In this document: positions 15,718-24,781 of the stretch, one piece after another | Layout of the letters: every line of letters starts with the position of its first letter | Position numbering within the stretch: the first letter of the stretch is position 1 | Translations under genes and position numbers: made by a program | The notes under the pieces: generated by a model | Told to the model about the DNA's origin: nothing | The model's database searches: none | Seen by the model: only the letters and a program-made list of their open reading frames with translations | Assembly: GCF_008297975.1 (NCBI RefSeq) | Contig: NZ_VLNY01000014.1 | Location: 1-64,000, forward strand | Length of the DNA stretch: 64,000 nt | Direction of reading: 5' to 3' | Origin: Antrihabitans cavernicola | GTDB taxonomy: Bacteria; Actinomycetota; Actinomycetes; Mycobacteriales; Mycobacteriaceae

Positions 15718-18339
15718 ATGCGACCCGGTCTGCACCTGCACAGCGCGCTGGTCGGTCGCGACCGCGAGCTCGCGCAGATACTGGCTGCGCCGGATTCGTA
15801 CGGTGGAATCGCAATCAAGGGCCCCCCGGGCGTCGGGCGATCTCGACTGCTCGCGGATGCTGTCGAGCGGCTCGCTGATACTGGCCGAACCGTCTATCGA
15901 GTGATCACGACCGCCCCGGACGACGACACCGAACCGACCGCAGACCGCGCGGTGAGCCAGGTGCTCGACTCGATTCGTCCGGACACCCCTGTAGTGCTGG
16001 TGATCGACGACGCGCAATGGCTGTCGCGCTCCACCGTCGAGGTAATCGCGCATGCCGCGGCACGATCGGGGCTGTTCATCCTGCTCAGCATCGGTACCGG
16101 TAAGCGGCGAACACCGGTACTCGACGGGCTGTGGAAGGACCGGATACTCGACAGGCTGGACCTCGAGCCGCTGCCCGCGGCCGAGTCGGTCCGGCTGGTA
16201 TCGGACTGGGTGGCAGCACCGGGCGAGAACGTCGACGGTGCGGCTGTGCACCGCCTCCTGCAGTTGTCCGCCGGCAATCTGGTCGTGCTGCGCGAACTCG
16301 TGGATACCGCCATCGGACGCAACGTCTTGATCCGGGACGGACAACTGTGGCGATTGAGCGCTGATGTGCCGCTGTCACCAGCGTTGATCGACATCGTCTG
16401 GTCCCATGTCGACGAAGTGATCTCGCTGTCCGACTACGCGCAGTCGGGCGACATTCGCAACGTGCTGGATATTGTGAGCCTGTCGGAATCGCTGTTGCTC
16501 ACGGCCGCAACGACGCTCGTCGACTCGCGACTGCTGGAGGAGCTCGAGTCGACCGGCCTGCTGACGGTGACGACCAGAGACGGCGGCGAGCATGTCGAGT
16601 TCACCACTCCGCTCACGGGTCGGGTCATCGGCGCCGCGATCGGTCGACTCCGACGCCGACGGCTTGCCGGGCTGATTGCCGCGGCCTTGGACAAGGTTGC
16701 GTCGGAAGGCAATTCAGGACCGCGCGAACATGTCTTGTCGACACTCCTGCATGTCGACAGTGGTGGGCAGGTAGTAGCCGAACGCGTCGTCGAAGCAGCG
16801 CGGCTGTCGTGGCGCTATTACCCGCCGGAGGTCACCGAGCATCTCGCGTCTGCCGCAATCGACGCGGGCGGCGGCTTCGATGCGCAGTTGGTCATGGCAA
16901 CTGCAGAAGGGCAACTCGGGCGTGTAGACGCAGCGCAGAGTCGGTTGCAGGCGCTGATGACGACAGCGGACAACGATGTCAGACGTGTTGCGGCAGTGGC
17001 TGCCTGCACCGACAACCTGGTCGTCATGATGGCCGACGGCGCAGGAGCTATGGCGTTGAGTCGTGAGACTGAACTCGCCGTGACGGATCCGGCGCTGCGC
17101 AGCCAACTGATCGCGCGCCGCGGCCTTGCCATGCACGCGATCGGTGATTCGGCAGGCGCGCTGGCCGTGCTGGAACCGCTGCTCGACCACTTGGAAGGCG
17201 AAACCCTCACCGCCGCATGCTTTGCCACGGCAGTAGGTGCGGCGATGATCGGCCATCTGGGCGTCGCGTTCGCCGCACTGGAGCGGGTGGACACGCTCGA
17301 CGACGGCGGATCCGAGACCGATCCCCGCCGAACCGTTCTCGATCTCACGCGATGCCTCGTCCTGGGGTCCGCTGGGGCGTTTCCCGAGGCTCTGGTGCTT
17401 GCTCGCGAACGGTACGACAGCGCCGTCGAGCGATCCTCACAGCTGCATCAGGCATGGTTCGGTTGGGCACACGGCGGATTACTGCTGACTTGCGGTCGCG
17501 CGAACGAAGCGACACGTTGGCTCACCGAGGCGCACACGTTGGCCCGCGATCTCGGTCAAGGCTCGATGCGGCAGCTCGTGGCAGCGGATCTGATACGCGC
17601 CCTTGCGATTTCCGGACGCGCCGACGACGCCGAGAGGGTGCTACTGGGATCCGATTCCGCTGCCGCGGCGATGGGCGAACTGTTCGGCGCGGCAGCGGCC
17701 AGGCAGGTTGCGGTCGCTTGGTTGGCGGTTGCACGCGGCGACCTGGATGCCGCCGGTCGCGCCCTCCTGCTCGCAGCCGACACCTACCTCGGTAGTGGGC
17801 ACAACATGCCTGCCTTGCATGCCTATGTCGACCTGGCGCGCCTCGGCTCGTTCCGCGAGTCCGTACCAGCCATCGAGAGGCTCGCCGCGGTGGTGGACGG
17901 TGGTTTCGCCGAACTCCAGATCGACATGGCTCGCGCGTTGGCAGGCGACGATCCCGAACGTTCCATCGCGGTCGCCGAGCGCTCCGAAGCCATCGGGTTG
18001 AACCTGCAGGCCGCTGAGATGCTCTCCAACGCCGCACGATTGCTCGAGGCGAGCGGTGACAAGACCGCGTCGGCTGCGACCAGGCGCAGAGCGTCTACAC
18101 TCCTCCGGGCGTGCGATCATCCGCGGACTCCGTTGGTGCACAACGCGACCCTCGGCACACTGTCCGAACGCGAAAACGAAATCGCGACGATGGCCGCGCG
18201 TGGCACATCCAATCGAGACATCGCCGCGGCCCTCGTGATCTCCCCGCGCACAGTCGAAACACATCTCAACAAAGCGTTCGGCAAGCTCGGGATCGGTAGT
18301 CGTAGCGAATTGCCAGGAGCACTCGACCGGTTGGTATGA
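15718..18339 (+). CDS. LAL-type large LuxR regulator with STAND ATPase
   Basis: This 873-residue protein has an N-terminal ATPase region with a Walker A-like GPPGVGRS (residues 35-42) in which the usual Lys is Arg, Walker B VVLVIDDAQW, a long helical TPR-like middle, and a C-terminal LuxR/GerE helix-turn-helix (LSERENEIATMAARG, then SPRTVETHLNKAF). LAL regulators (MalT type) are usually ATP- and ligand-gated activators. The start at 15718 lacks a clear ribosome-binding site, and an ATG ten codons upstream is possible. It ends five bases from the convergent SARP gene. No TCCAA box precedes it. Its target is unknown. Confidence 0.85.
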   Translation: MRPGLHLHSALVGRDRELAQILAAPDSYGGIAIKGPPGVGRSRLLADAVERLADTGRTVYRVITTAPDDDTEPTADRAVSQVLDSIRPDTPVVLVIDDAQWLSRSTVEVIAHAAARSGLFILLSIGTGKRRTPVLDGLWKDRILDRLDLEPLPAAESVRLVSDWVAAPGENVDGAAVHRLLQLSAGNLVVLRELVDTAIGRNVLIRDGQLWRLSADVPLSPALIDIVWSHVDEVISLSDYAQSGDIRNVLDIVSLSESLLLTAATTLVDSRLLEELESTGLLTVTTRDGGEHVEFTTPLTGRVIGAAIGRLRRRRLAGLIAAALDKVASEGNSGPREHVLSTLLHVDSGGQVVAERVVEAARLSWRYYPPEVTEHLASAAIDAGGGFDAQLVMATAEGQLGRVDAAQSRLQALMTTADNDVRRVAAVAACTDNLVVMMADGAGAMALSRETELAVTDPALRSQLIARRGLAMHAIGDSAGALAVLEPLLDHLEGETLTAACFATAVGAAMIGHLGVAFAALERVDTLDDGGSETDPRRTVLDLTRCLVLGSAGAFPEALVLARERYDSAVERSSQLHQAWFGWAHGGLLLTCGRANEATRWLTEAHTLARDLGQGSMRQLVAADLIRALAISGRADDAERVLLGSDSAAAAMGELFGAAAARQVAVAWLAVARGDLDAAGRALLLAADTYLGSGHNMPALHAYVDLARLGSFRESVPAIERLAAVVDGGFAELQIDMARALAGDDPERSIAVAERSEAIGLNLQAAEMLSNAARLLEASGDKTASAATRRRASTLLRACDHPRTPLVHNATLGTLSERENEIATMAARGTSNRDIAAALVISPRTVETHLNKAFGKLGIGSRSELPGALDRLV

Positions 18340-18344
18340 CGCGA

Positions 18345-20168
18345 TCAACGCACCAGTTGCAGTGCGTCCTGTCGCGCCGCCGGCGCACTCGACGAACCTA
18401 CCCCGATGCGGGCGTGAATCTCGGCACGCCTCACCACACCGACTTGTGCGCCGACCGCTTGTCGCACAAGGTCGTTCGCGAAGCGGATCGTCGGTTCGGC
18501 TGCGACCATCAATCCCGCCGAAACGGCGGCATCGATGCCGCGCTGCACCGCAGCAACTGTGGAGCCTGCCGCGTCCGCGACGGTCTGTACGTCCACGTCG
18601 TCACCGATGACAGCCGCAACTTCGACCATGTGCCGGGCCGCCCTTGGCAACTGGGAGACACGACGCCGGATGACACCTGCGACCGAGTCCGGTACGCACG
18701 CGACCCCGATCACCGGTGGCAGCGCGAAACTACGGACGGTGCGCGCGATTTCCCTGACATAGAACGGATTTCCGCCGGTCCGACGGTGCAGGCGGGCAAT
18801 CAATTCGGGCGTCGGTTCGCAGCCACCGACCGAACCGAACAGGTTCGCGACCTCGGCAAGCCTCAACCCCCGGAGACGCCGGGTGACGACGTCGCTCCGA
18901 TCGACGATGCGGTCGAAAGCTGTTCGGCGCCCGGCGCTTGCGGAGTGACAGTCGGCGCAGAGAACGATCAGCAGGATTCGCGATGCGCACAACCGGCCGA
19001 CGATCAGGTCGAGTACGTCCACTGCGGCCGCATCCGAGATTTCCAGATTGTCGAGGACGACGACGACCGACCGTTCGCGGCGATCGGCTTCGGCGAGCAG
19101 GGCTTCGACGATCGCGGGTGCGGTCGCCTCGATCGGGTCTTCGATACGCAGCTCCCGCAGGATGCGAGTCCAGGCCCACAGCGGCGACGTCGGCACACCG
19201 TCCGGCTGGCTGACCCAGACGGAGTCGAATCCGGTGCGCAGGATTTCCTCGGTGAAGGCCGACACCAGCGCCGTCTTCCCGATTCCGTTCTCCCCACAGA
19301 CAACCAGCAACGACCCGTGCCCGGCGACCGCGGCTCTGTGCGCATCGTGCAGCTGCGCCGTCTCGGCAGTGCGACCGACGATCCGACGGCGACTTTCGTG
19401 TGTTGTCTCCCAAGCAGGTTCCACCACAACACAATTTCTCCGAATCCCGTCGGCGAGATCGCGAAGGAAGTCGCTGGGACCGACACCGAGTCGACACTGC
19501 AGAACATCGGTCGCGCGATCGTAGGCATGCAGCGCCTCGAATCCGCGATCTGCGGCGGTCAGCGCGCGCAGCAGGTATCCCCACAGTGGTTCGCGCAGTG
19601 GCGTCGCCGCCACGGCAGCCTCGAGTTGCGGTATCAGCTCGGTGTGCTTGCCGATCCGCAGTCCTGCATCGAATCGTGCATCGACGACGTCGACCAGCAT
19701 CGCCCCGAGCCGCACGGACTCGACGCGGGCGAACTCGTGACCGTGAAATTCCGGGAGCAGATCGCCGCGCCAGAGTGTCATCGCCGCCGTCGCGGCGCGG
19801 AAGGCCGTATCGGCGTCGCCGACCGCCAACGCACTGCGCGCGGCTCTGGCCGATGCCTCGAATGCGTGCGTGTCGAGAGTGTCGTTGCCGAGGTCGAGCC
19901 GATAGCCGTGCTGTGTCGTGATCAGCCTATCCGCGTCGGCTCCGTGCGAGAGGAGGCGACGCAGATTCGCCACATAGGCGCGCAACGACGCTTTGGCCTT
20001 CGGCGGAGGCGCCGCACCCCACACGTCGTCGATCAGACGATCGAAGTCCACAACGTCGCCCGCGGCGACGAGCAACACTGCGAGCACCGCTCGCTGCTTC
20101 AGTCCACCGATCTCGATCGCGATGCCCCCGCGACTCACGTCGAGCGAACCGAACAGTTTGTATTCCAA
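18345..20168 (-). CDS. SARP-type regulator with ATPase domain, short paralogue
   Basis: This 607-residue regulator has the same order as the larger one: winged helix (1-95, GGLKQRAVLAVLLV), BTAD (100-245), ATPase with Walker A GENGIGKT (292-299) and Walker B VVVLDNLEI, and the motif RRTGGNPFYVRE shared with the large paralogue. It stops about 400 residues earlier and so lacks the long TPR-like tail. The TTG start was chosen because AGGAG precedes it by five bases and it aligns with the paralogue start; the ATG at 20318 would run through the neighbouring promoter box. Upstream is a 22-bp-spaced ATACGTAGT direct repeat. The stop is five bases from the LAL gene stop. Confidence 0.85.
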   Translation of the reverse strand: MEYKLFGSLDVSRGGIAIEIGGLKQRAVLAVLLVAAGDVVDFDRLIDDVWGAAPPPKAKASLRAYVANLRRLLSHGADADRLITTQHGYRLDLGNDTLDTHAFEASARAARSALAVGDADTAFRAATAAMTLWRGDLLPEFHGHEFARVESVRLGAMLVDVVDARFDAGLRIGKHTELIPQLEAAVAATPLREPLWGYLLRALTAADRGFEALHAYDRATDVLQCRLGVGPSDFLRDLADGIRRNCVVVEPAWETTHESRRRIVGRTAETAQLHDAHRAAVAGHGSLLVVCGENGIGKTALVSAFTEEILRTGFDSVWVSQPDGVPTSPLWAWTRILRELRIEDPIEATAPAIVEALLAEADRRERSVVVVLDNLEISDAAAVDVLDLIVGRLCASRILLIVLCADCHSASAGRRTAFDRIVDRSDVVTRRLRGLRLAEVANLFGSVGGCEPTPELIARLHRRTGGNPFYVREIARTVRSFALPPVIGVACVPDSVAGVIRRRVSQLPRAARHMVEVAAVIGDDVDVQTVADAAGSTVAAVQRGIDAAVSAGLMVAAEPTIRFANDLVRQAVGAQVGVVRRAEIHARIGVGSSSAPAARQDALQLVR

Positions 20169-20253
20169 CAGGGCTCCTGGTCGAGACGGACACTGGCGCA
20201 ACGCAACTGCGTCGGACTCAGCATGCGGGCGCGCGTGCCGATGCGCGGAAAAG

Positions 20254-20284
20254 ATACGTAGTCCCGTTGTGCGAAATACGTAGT
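20254..20284. repeat. ATACGTAGT direct repeat, 22-bp spacing, before the short SARP gene
   Basis: ATACGTAGT occurs at 20254-20262 and 20276-20284, exactly two helical turns apart, upstream of the minus-strand SARP gene. Each copy contains the TACGTA palindrome. It may be an operator for autoregulation, distinct from the TCCAA boxes. Confidence 0.5.
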
Positions 20285-20313
20285 GCGGCGTGGGGGCGTC
20301 CGCCGGCGCGGTT

Positions 20314-20346
20314 TCCAATCCAGTTCCAACACTAGGTCGCTACCGT
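20314..20346 (+). promoter_or_regulatory. SARP-type promoter box 3 (drives the small membrane protein operon)
   Basis: TCCAA at 20314-20318 and 20325-20329 (11-bp period), eleven bases, then TACCGT at 20341-20346, 31 bases before the ATG of the downstream gene. It has the same geometry as boxes 1, 2 and 4. Confidence 0.65.
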
Positions 20347-20377
20347 CGGCGCACCACTCGGACCGGAAAGGGCGCAG

Positions 20378-20749
20378 ATGAACCCCCCAGATCAGACGTC
20401 GGTGTACGAGCCGCCGCAACCACAACGAGGACTCACTGCCGAGGAGCGGATCGCGGCGGCTGAGCAGCAGATCGCCGAGAATCCCGAGGATCAGCCACTG
20501 CCGCCGTCGATGTGGCGGCGCTTCGTCCAACACGCCGGAATTCGGCACGTCCTTGCTCAGGCAAACGGCTATCCCGTCGTGATCAAGCAGTTTCTGCAGT
20601 TCTGCCTGATCCTCATCTATCCGGCCTGGGTGTTCGCGATCGTCGCCGGAGCTGTCTTCTACTTCGTGTTCTGGGTGCTGTTCTGGCCGGTGCGCGCATG
20701 GATGAAGACCAACAAGCCCGAGGACTACGAAAAGGCGAGGCGGATCTGA
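20378..20749 (+). CDS. Small membrane protein of unknown function
   Basis: This 123-residue protein has a Pro/Gln-rich acidic N-terminus and one long hydrophobic region (about residues 70-105, FLQFCLILIYPAWVFAIVAG), enough for one or two membrane passes, followed by a basic tail. I do not recognise a family. It sits directly behind SARP-type promoter box 3 and one base before the next gene, so the two form an operon. Its role in the island is unknown; being a predicted SARP target links it to the other envelope proteins here. Confidence 0.65.
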   Translation: MNPPDQTSVYEPPQPQRGLTAEERIAAAEQQIAENPEDQPLPPSMWRRFVQHAGIRHVLAQANGYPVVIKQFLQFCLILIYPAWVFAIVAGAVFYFVFWVLFWPVRAWMKTNKPEDYEKARRI

Positions 20750-20750
20750 C

Positions 20751-21653
20751 GTGGGTCTGTTCAGCCGTTCCGCACCGGTCACCGTCACCGTCGAACCGCA
20801 GACCACACGCCCACAGCAGGTCGTTCGCGTCGACGTGGAGTCCACCAAACCCGTCGACAAGGTGCGATCGGCGCGAGTAGAGCTGGGCTACCGCAACTTC
20901 TTCCTCTATCGGTGGGCAGGCGCTGCGGATTCCGATGCCGCAATGGCCACCGAGGGCCTCTCGATGATGGGCGAGGTAGGCACCAACTACGGCAGCCACA
21001 AGAACACGTCGGAATGGGTTTCGGTCATGTCGACCGACATTGCGATCGCCGACGGCCGATTCCACAACGCGACAACGGATTTCCGAATTCCGTCGTGGGC
21101 ACCGGGTTCGTCGTCCGACCTCGTCGCATGGGCGTGCCGCGTCGTGATCGAGCGCGACGGCCGCGACATCGAGGCCGATGGTGAGTTCACCGTGCTCGTC
21201 GGTCCGACGGATCCCAAAGGCGAAGCTCCGGAGTTCGAACGGTTGATGGGCGATTCGTCGACCATCGAGATCGATACCGAATCTCGCGTTGTTCGGTGCG
21301 GAGATCGAGTGCGGGGAATTCTGTCGATCACGGCAGGCCGCGAACTGCCGCGCGCCGACATCGCCGTCCAACTGCAGCGAGTGCGGCAATCGCATCCGCT
21401 CACCAAGACGGCCGGGCCTCCGATGGAACGCGATCTCCCCATCAGCAAGCTGGCTCCGAAGGCGGAACTGCGGCCCGGACAGACCTTGCGGTTGCCGTTC
21501 GATCTCGAGTTGCCCGCGGACACGGCACCGACGGCGACAGCCGTGCATTCGACTATCGATTGGTACGTGCACGCTCGGATTCTCTACGCGGGCTTCACCT
21601 CCGCGACGCCAGAAAAAGTGCGCCGACGGATCATCGTGGTGAACGCACCCTGA
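20751..21653 (+). CDS. Conserved hypothetical protein, arrestin-like beta-sandwich
   Basis: This 300-residue protein has no signal peptide and no membrane segment. Alternating beta-strand patterns in two halves (VTVTVEPQTTRPQQVVRVDV early; RCGDRVRGILSITAG and LRLPFDLELP late) resemble arrestin/Spo0M-like double beta-sandwiches, a structural guess only. It starts with GTG one base after the stop of the small membrane protein, with which it is probably co-transcribed and may interact at the membrane. Function unknown. Confidence 0.6.
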   Translation: MGLFSRSAPVTVTVEPQTTRPQQVVRVDVESTKPVDKVRSARVELGYRNFFLYRWAGAADSDAAMATEGLSMMGEVGTNYGSHKNTSEWVSVMSTDIAIADGRFHNATTDFRIPSWAPGSSSDLVAWACRVVIERDGRDIEADGEFTVLVGPTDPKGEAPEFERLMGDSSTIEIDTESRVVRCGDRVRGILSITAGRELPRADIAVQLQRVRQSHPLTKTAGPPMERDLPISKLAPKAELRPGQTLRLPFDLELPADTAPTATAVHSTIDWYVHARILYAGFTSATPEKVRRRIIVVNAP

Positions 21654-21727
21654 TCGAGTATCTGGCGGACTGAACCCGGCGGGCCCTCGAATCGTGAATA
21701 CGTACGACAGCCGATCCGAGGAGCACC

Positions 21728-22534
21728 ATGCAGATACGAACCTGCCTTCGCGCCGCATGCGCATCCACCGCGATTGCCGTCGCGGCGATCACCGCGTCGG
21801 CAACGGCTTCTGCCGCTCCGGTGACAGCCCCACCGCCGCCGGTTCCGCCCGGCGGTCTCGTCACCAGCTTCCTGAACAACCAGTTGGTGTACTGCTCGAT
21901 CATCTGCCCACTCGCCGTCAGGACTGCAGAGACTGTCGCCATCACGGCAGGTCAGGCACCGAGCACGTTCTCCACCGCCATGCAGGCGGGCGACCCGACG
22001 AAGGCGATCGGAATCACCGCCGCATCGATCACCGGACCCACCGACGCTGAGGCGGAGCAGACGATCGTCGCCGACGGCACGGTCGTTGCGCCGAGGGCAT
22101 TGAACGCCTTCGAGGTCGGGGTGGTCGGGCTGCTCGACGTCGGCCCCGCTGCCGCGGGCGGGCCCTCGGCGATTGCCGATGCTGTCCAGACCGCGCGCCA
22201 GGACACCTACACCGCGATGAACCTGCCCATCGAGCCCAATCCCCCGCCGACCGTCATGCCGCACGGCGCCGCACAGGTCGCGACAGTGGCGGCGATCGAT
22301 GTCGGTGCGGCCGTGGCCTTCCCGGCGTTCAACGACGTGCTCTCCGGCGCATTCCACACTCCCGACGCCATGGCGCAGGAGCTGGCGGCGACTGGCGATC
22401 CGGCACGGGCAATGGCTGCGGGGGCCGACAGCGTCACCGCCGCGGGGAAGGCCGCGAGTGGCGTCGTCGCCGACGCGATCGCAAACGCCGCCGACAAAAT
22501 CGGTGTGGCCACCGGAGGATCTCCGGCGCGGTGA
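21728..22534 (+). CDS. Secreted Ala-rich protein of unknown function
   Basis: This 268-residue protein has a clear Sec signal peptide (RAACASTAIAVAAITASATA, cut after ASA around residue 29), then a proline-rich segment and an Ala/Val/Thr-rich domain with a pair of cysteines (YCSIICP). A good GAGGAGC site precedes the ATG. I do not recognise the family. It ends exactly one base before the stop of the convergent GntR gene. No TCCAA box is seen upstream, so it may not belong to the proposed SARP regulon. Confidence 0.6.
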   Translation: MQIRTCLRAACASTAIAVAAITASATASAAPVTAPPPPVPPGGLVTSFLNNQLVYCSIICPLAVRTAETVAITAGQAPSTFSTAMQAGDPTKAIGITAASITGPTDAEAEQTIVADGTVVAPRALNAFEVGVVGLLDVGPAAAGGPSAIADAVQTARQDTYTAMNLPIEPNPPPTVMPHGAAQVATVAAIDVGAAVAFPAFNDVLSGAFHTPDAMAQELAATGDPARAMAAGADSVTAAGKAASGVVADAIANAADKIGVATGGSPAR

Positions 22535-23203
22535 TCAGAGCAGAGCGCGAATCGCGCGCTCGAATCCGACGACGTGATCGAGGGTGAGTGCGGCAGCGGA
22601 TTCCTCGTCACCGTCGACGATGGCACGCAGCAATGCGGCGTGCTCGCGGACATGGCCCGCGACGTCGGGGAGCCGATCCAAGAACAAGCACCAGATACGC
22701 GTCGCGTGACCGTCCTGGACGATGAGGACGTCCTCGAGGTACGGATTGCCCGACGCTCGGTAGATCTCGCGGTGAATGCGGACGTCCTTGCGAAGTACGC
22801 CCCGGGGGTCGGGGGTGGCGGCGTCGACGTTGTCGATCTCGGTGGCGAGCTCGAGCAGTAGCGCCCTGGTCTGAGTCGACGCAGTGCGTGCGGCACGCCG
22901 AGCTGCCAGGGGTTCGAGTTCTGTTCGAATCTCGGAGATGTGGGCAAGGTCGGTGATGTCCACCGCGGTGGCGAAGGTCCCCCGGCGCGGAAATGCGACG
23001 ACCAGCCGATCGCGTTCGAGTCGCTTGAGGGCTTCGCGAACAGGGGTGCGGCCGAACCCGAGTTCGCGGGCCAACGACTCGTCGTTGATCGGCTCGCTGG
23101 GGCGGATATCGAGCATGACGAGGCGCTCGCGCACGATCTCGTAGGCGCGGTCGGCATTCGATTCGTAGGCGGTCGGTTCTGCGACTTCCGCGATTTCGCC
23201 CAT
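22535..23203 (-). CDS. GntR-family regulator (FadR/FCD subfamily)
   Basis: This 222-residue protein has an N-terminal GntR winged helix (about residues 15-80; INDESLARELGFGRTPVREAL is the recognition region) and a C-terminal all-helical FCD ligand domain with its Asp/His metal-site pattern (IHREIYRASGNP, EHAALLRAI). It diverges from the sarcosine oxidase operon, with a 14-bp palindrome in the shared promoter region, so it most likely represses that operon until sarcosine or a related metabolite is present (inference). Confidence 0.85.
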   Translation of the reverse strand: MGEIAEVAEPTAYESNADRAYEIVRERLVMLDIRPSEPINDESLARELGFGRTPVREALKRLERDRLVVAFPRRGTFATAVDITDLAHISEIRTELEPLAARRAARTASTQTRALLLELATEIDNVDAATPDPRGVLRKDVRIHREIYRASGNPYLEDVLIVQDGHATRIWCLFLDRLPDVAGHVREHAALLRAIVDGDEESAAALTLDHVVGFERAIRALL

Positions 23204-23253
23204 CGAGCCTCCTCTTGTTGACCTCGCGTCCGTGAAATCCTACTGTATCGATT

Positions 23254-23267
23254 ACTGATATATCAGT
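23254..23267. promoter_or_regulatory. GntR operator candidate, perfect 14-bp palindrome
   Basis: ACTGATATATCAGT is a perfect palindrome in the GntR/soxB intergenic region, 20 bases before the soxB start and just ahead of its ribosome-binding site. Position and symmetry suit a repressor site for the adjacent GntR protein. Confidence 0.6.
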
Positions 23268-23287
23268 CATGACGGGAGGTGTTGTCG

Positions 23288-24490
23288 ATGAACCACCCCG
23301 ACTTCCTCTGGCGTAATCCGGAACCGAAGCGCTCCTACGACGTGGTGGTCATCGGCGGCGGCGGGCATGGCCTCGCAACAGCGCACTACCTCGCCAAGAA
23401 CCACGGAATCACCAATGTCGCTGTGCTGGAGAAGGGTTGGCTCGCGGGCGGCAACATGGCGCGCAACACCACACTGATTCGTTCGAATTACCTCCTTGAC
23501 GCCAGCGCAGGCATCTACGAGCACTCGTTGAAGTTGTGGGAGGGCTTGGAGGAGGACCTCGATTACCCGATTCTGTTCAGCCAGCGCGGCGTTCTGAACC
23601 TCGCGCACAGCCTCCAGGATGTGCGCGACAGTGTTCGGCGGGTCGAAGCGAACGTCCTCAACGGCGTCGATGCCGAATGGGTCGGGCCGGACGACGTCAA
23701 GAAGCTCTGTCCGATCGTGAACGTTTCCGACGACATCCGTTATCCGGTGCTCGGCGCGACCTATCAACCGCGCGCGGGGATCGCGAAACACGATTACGTC
23801 GCATGGGGCTTCGCGCGGCGCGCCGATCAGGCCGGGATCGACATCATGCAGGGCTGCGAGGTCACCGGCTTCAGCACCGACGGCGATCGCGTCACCGGAG
23901 TACGGACGACGCGCGGTGACATCGCAGCCGGGCAGGTCGCCCTGTGCGCGGCCGGGCACACCAGCGTGTTGACCGACATGCTCGGGATTCCCGTTCCCGT
24001 GCAGAGTCATCCGCTGCAGGCACTGGTCTCGGAACTCCTCGAGCCCGTACATCCGACGATCGTGATGTCCAACGCAGTGCACGTGTACGTCTCCCAAGCC
24101 CACAAGGGCGAGCTGGTCATGGGCGCGGGCGTCGACTCCTACAACGGATTCGGCCAGCGGGGCGCCTTTCACATCATCGAGCGACAGATGGCTGCGGCGG
24201 TCGAACTGTTCCCGATCTTCGCGCGAGCGCATCTGCTCCGCAGCTGGGCCGGCATCGTCGACGTGTGCCCGGATGCCTCGCCGATCGTCGGCAGGACGCC
24301 CTACCGCAACGTCTATCTCAACTGCGGCTGGGGCACCGGCGGATTCAAGGCGACGCCCGGGCTCGGCTGGTGCCTTGCGCACACCATTGCCAACGACGAA
24401 CCGCATCCGTTCATCGCACCGTTCGGCCTCGACCGATTCGTCACCGGCGCGTTGGTCGACGAACACGGCGCCGCAGCCGTTGCCCACTGA
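23288..24490 (+). CDS. soxB: Heterotetrameric sarcosine oxidase, beta subunit
   Basis: This 400-residue flavoprotein of the DAO family has the FAD motif [18 protein letters not shown] near residue 20 and a His in AKHDYVAW (His168) at the position that carries covalent FMN in the family. With SoxA, SoxD and SoxG it oxidises sarcosine to glycine, giving H2O2 and formaldehyde or 5,10-methylene-tetrahydrofolate. The ATG at 23288 was chosen for the GGGAGG site eight bases upstream; a GTG three codons earlier is less likely. It is the first gene of soxBDAG-purU. Confidence 0.9.
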   Translation: MNHPDFLWRNPEPKRSYDVVVIGGGGHGLATAHYLAKNHGITNVAVLEKGWLAGGNMARNTTLIRSNYLLDASAGIYEHSLKLWEGLEEDLDYPILFSQRGVLNLAHSLQDVRDSVRRVEANVLNGVDAEWVGPDDVKKLCPIVNVSDDIRYPVLGATYQPRAGIAKHDYVAWGFARRADQAGIDIMQGCEVTGFSTDGDRVTGVRTTRGDIAAGQVALCAAGHTSVLTDMLGIPVPVQSHPLQALVSELLEPVHPTIVMSNAVHVYVSQAHKGELVMGAGVDSYNGFGQRGAFHIIERQMAAAVELFPIFARAHLLRSWAGIVDVCPDASPIVGRTPYRNVYLNCGWGTGGFKATPGLGWCLAHTIANDEPHPFIAPFGLDRFVTGALVDEHGAAAVAH

Positions 24491-24505
24491 AACCGGAGCC
24501 CCGCA

Positions 24506-24781
24506 ATGCAACTCATCGAATGCCCCTGGTGCGGTCCGCGCGAAGAGACCGAGTTTCATTACGGCGGACAGGCACACGTCCCCTACCCAGCCGACCCCGC
24601 CGCACTGACCGACGAGCAGTGGGCGCACTACGTCTTCTTCCGCTCGAATCCCAAGGGGCAGTTCGCCGAACGGTGGAGCCACACGGCGGGCTGCCGCCGG
24701 TGGTTCAACGCGATCCGCGACACCGCTACCTACCGATTCCACGCCGTGTATCGGCCGGGCGAGAAGCCGGTGCTGCCGTGA
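24506..24781 (+). CDS. soxD: Sarcosine oxidase, delta subunit (zinc-binding)
   Basis: This 91-residue protein has the typical SoxD zinc site: CPWCG at the N-terminus and a third cysteine in HTAGCRRWF, with a His nearby. It is the small structural subunit of the heterotetramer. It lies 15 bp after soxB and its stop overlaps the GTG start of soxA (GTGA), so the subunits are made together. Confidence 0.9.
   Translation: MQLIECPWCGPREETEFHYGGQAHVPYPADPAALTDEQWAHYVFFRSNPKGQFAERWSHTAGCRRWFNAIRDTATYRFHAVYRPGEKPVLP

Noticed and set aside
18336-20261. 641-codon plus-strand open frame opposite SARP2
   Set aside because: Shadow of the SARP2 gene; it runs over the promoter region and has no domain.
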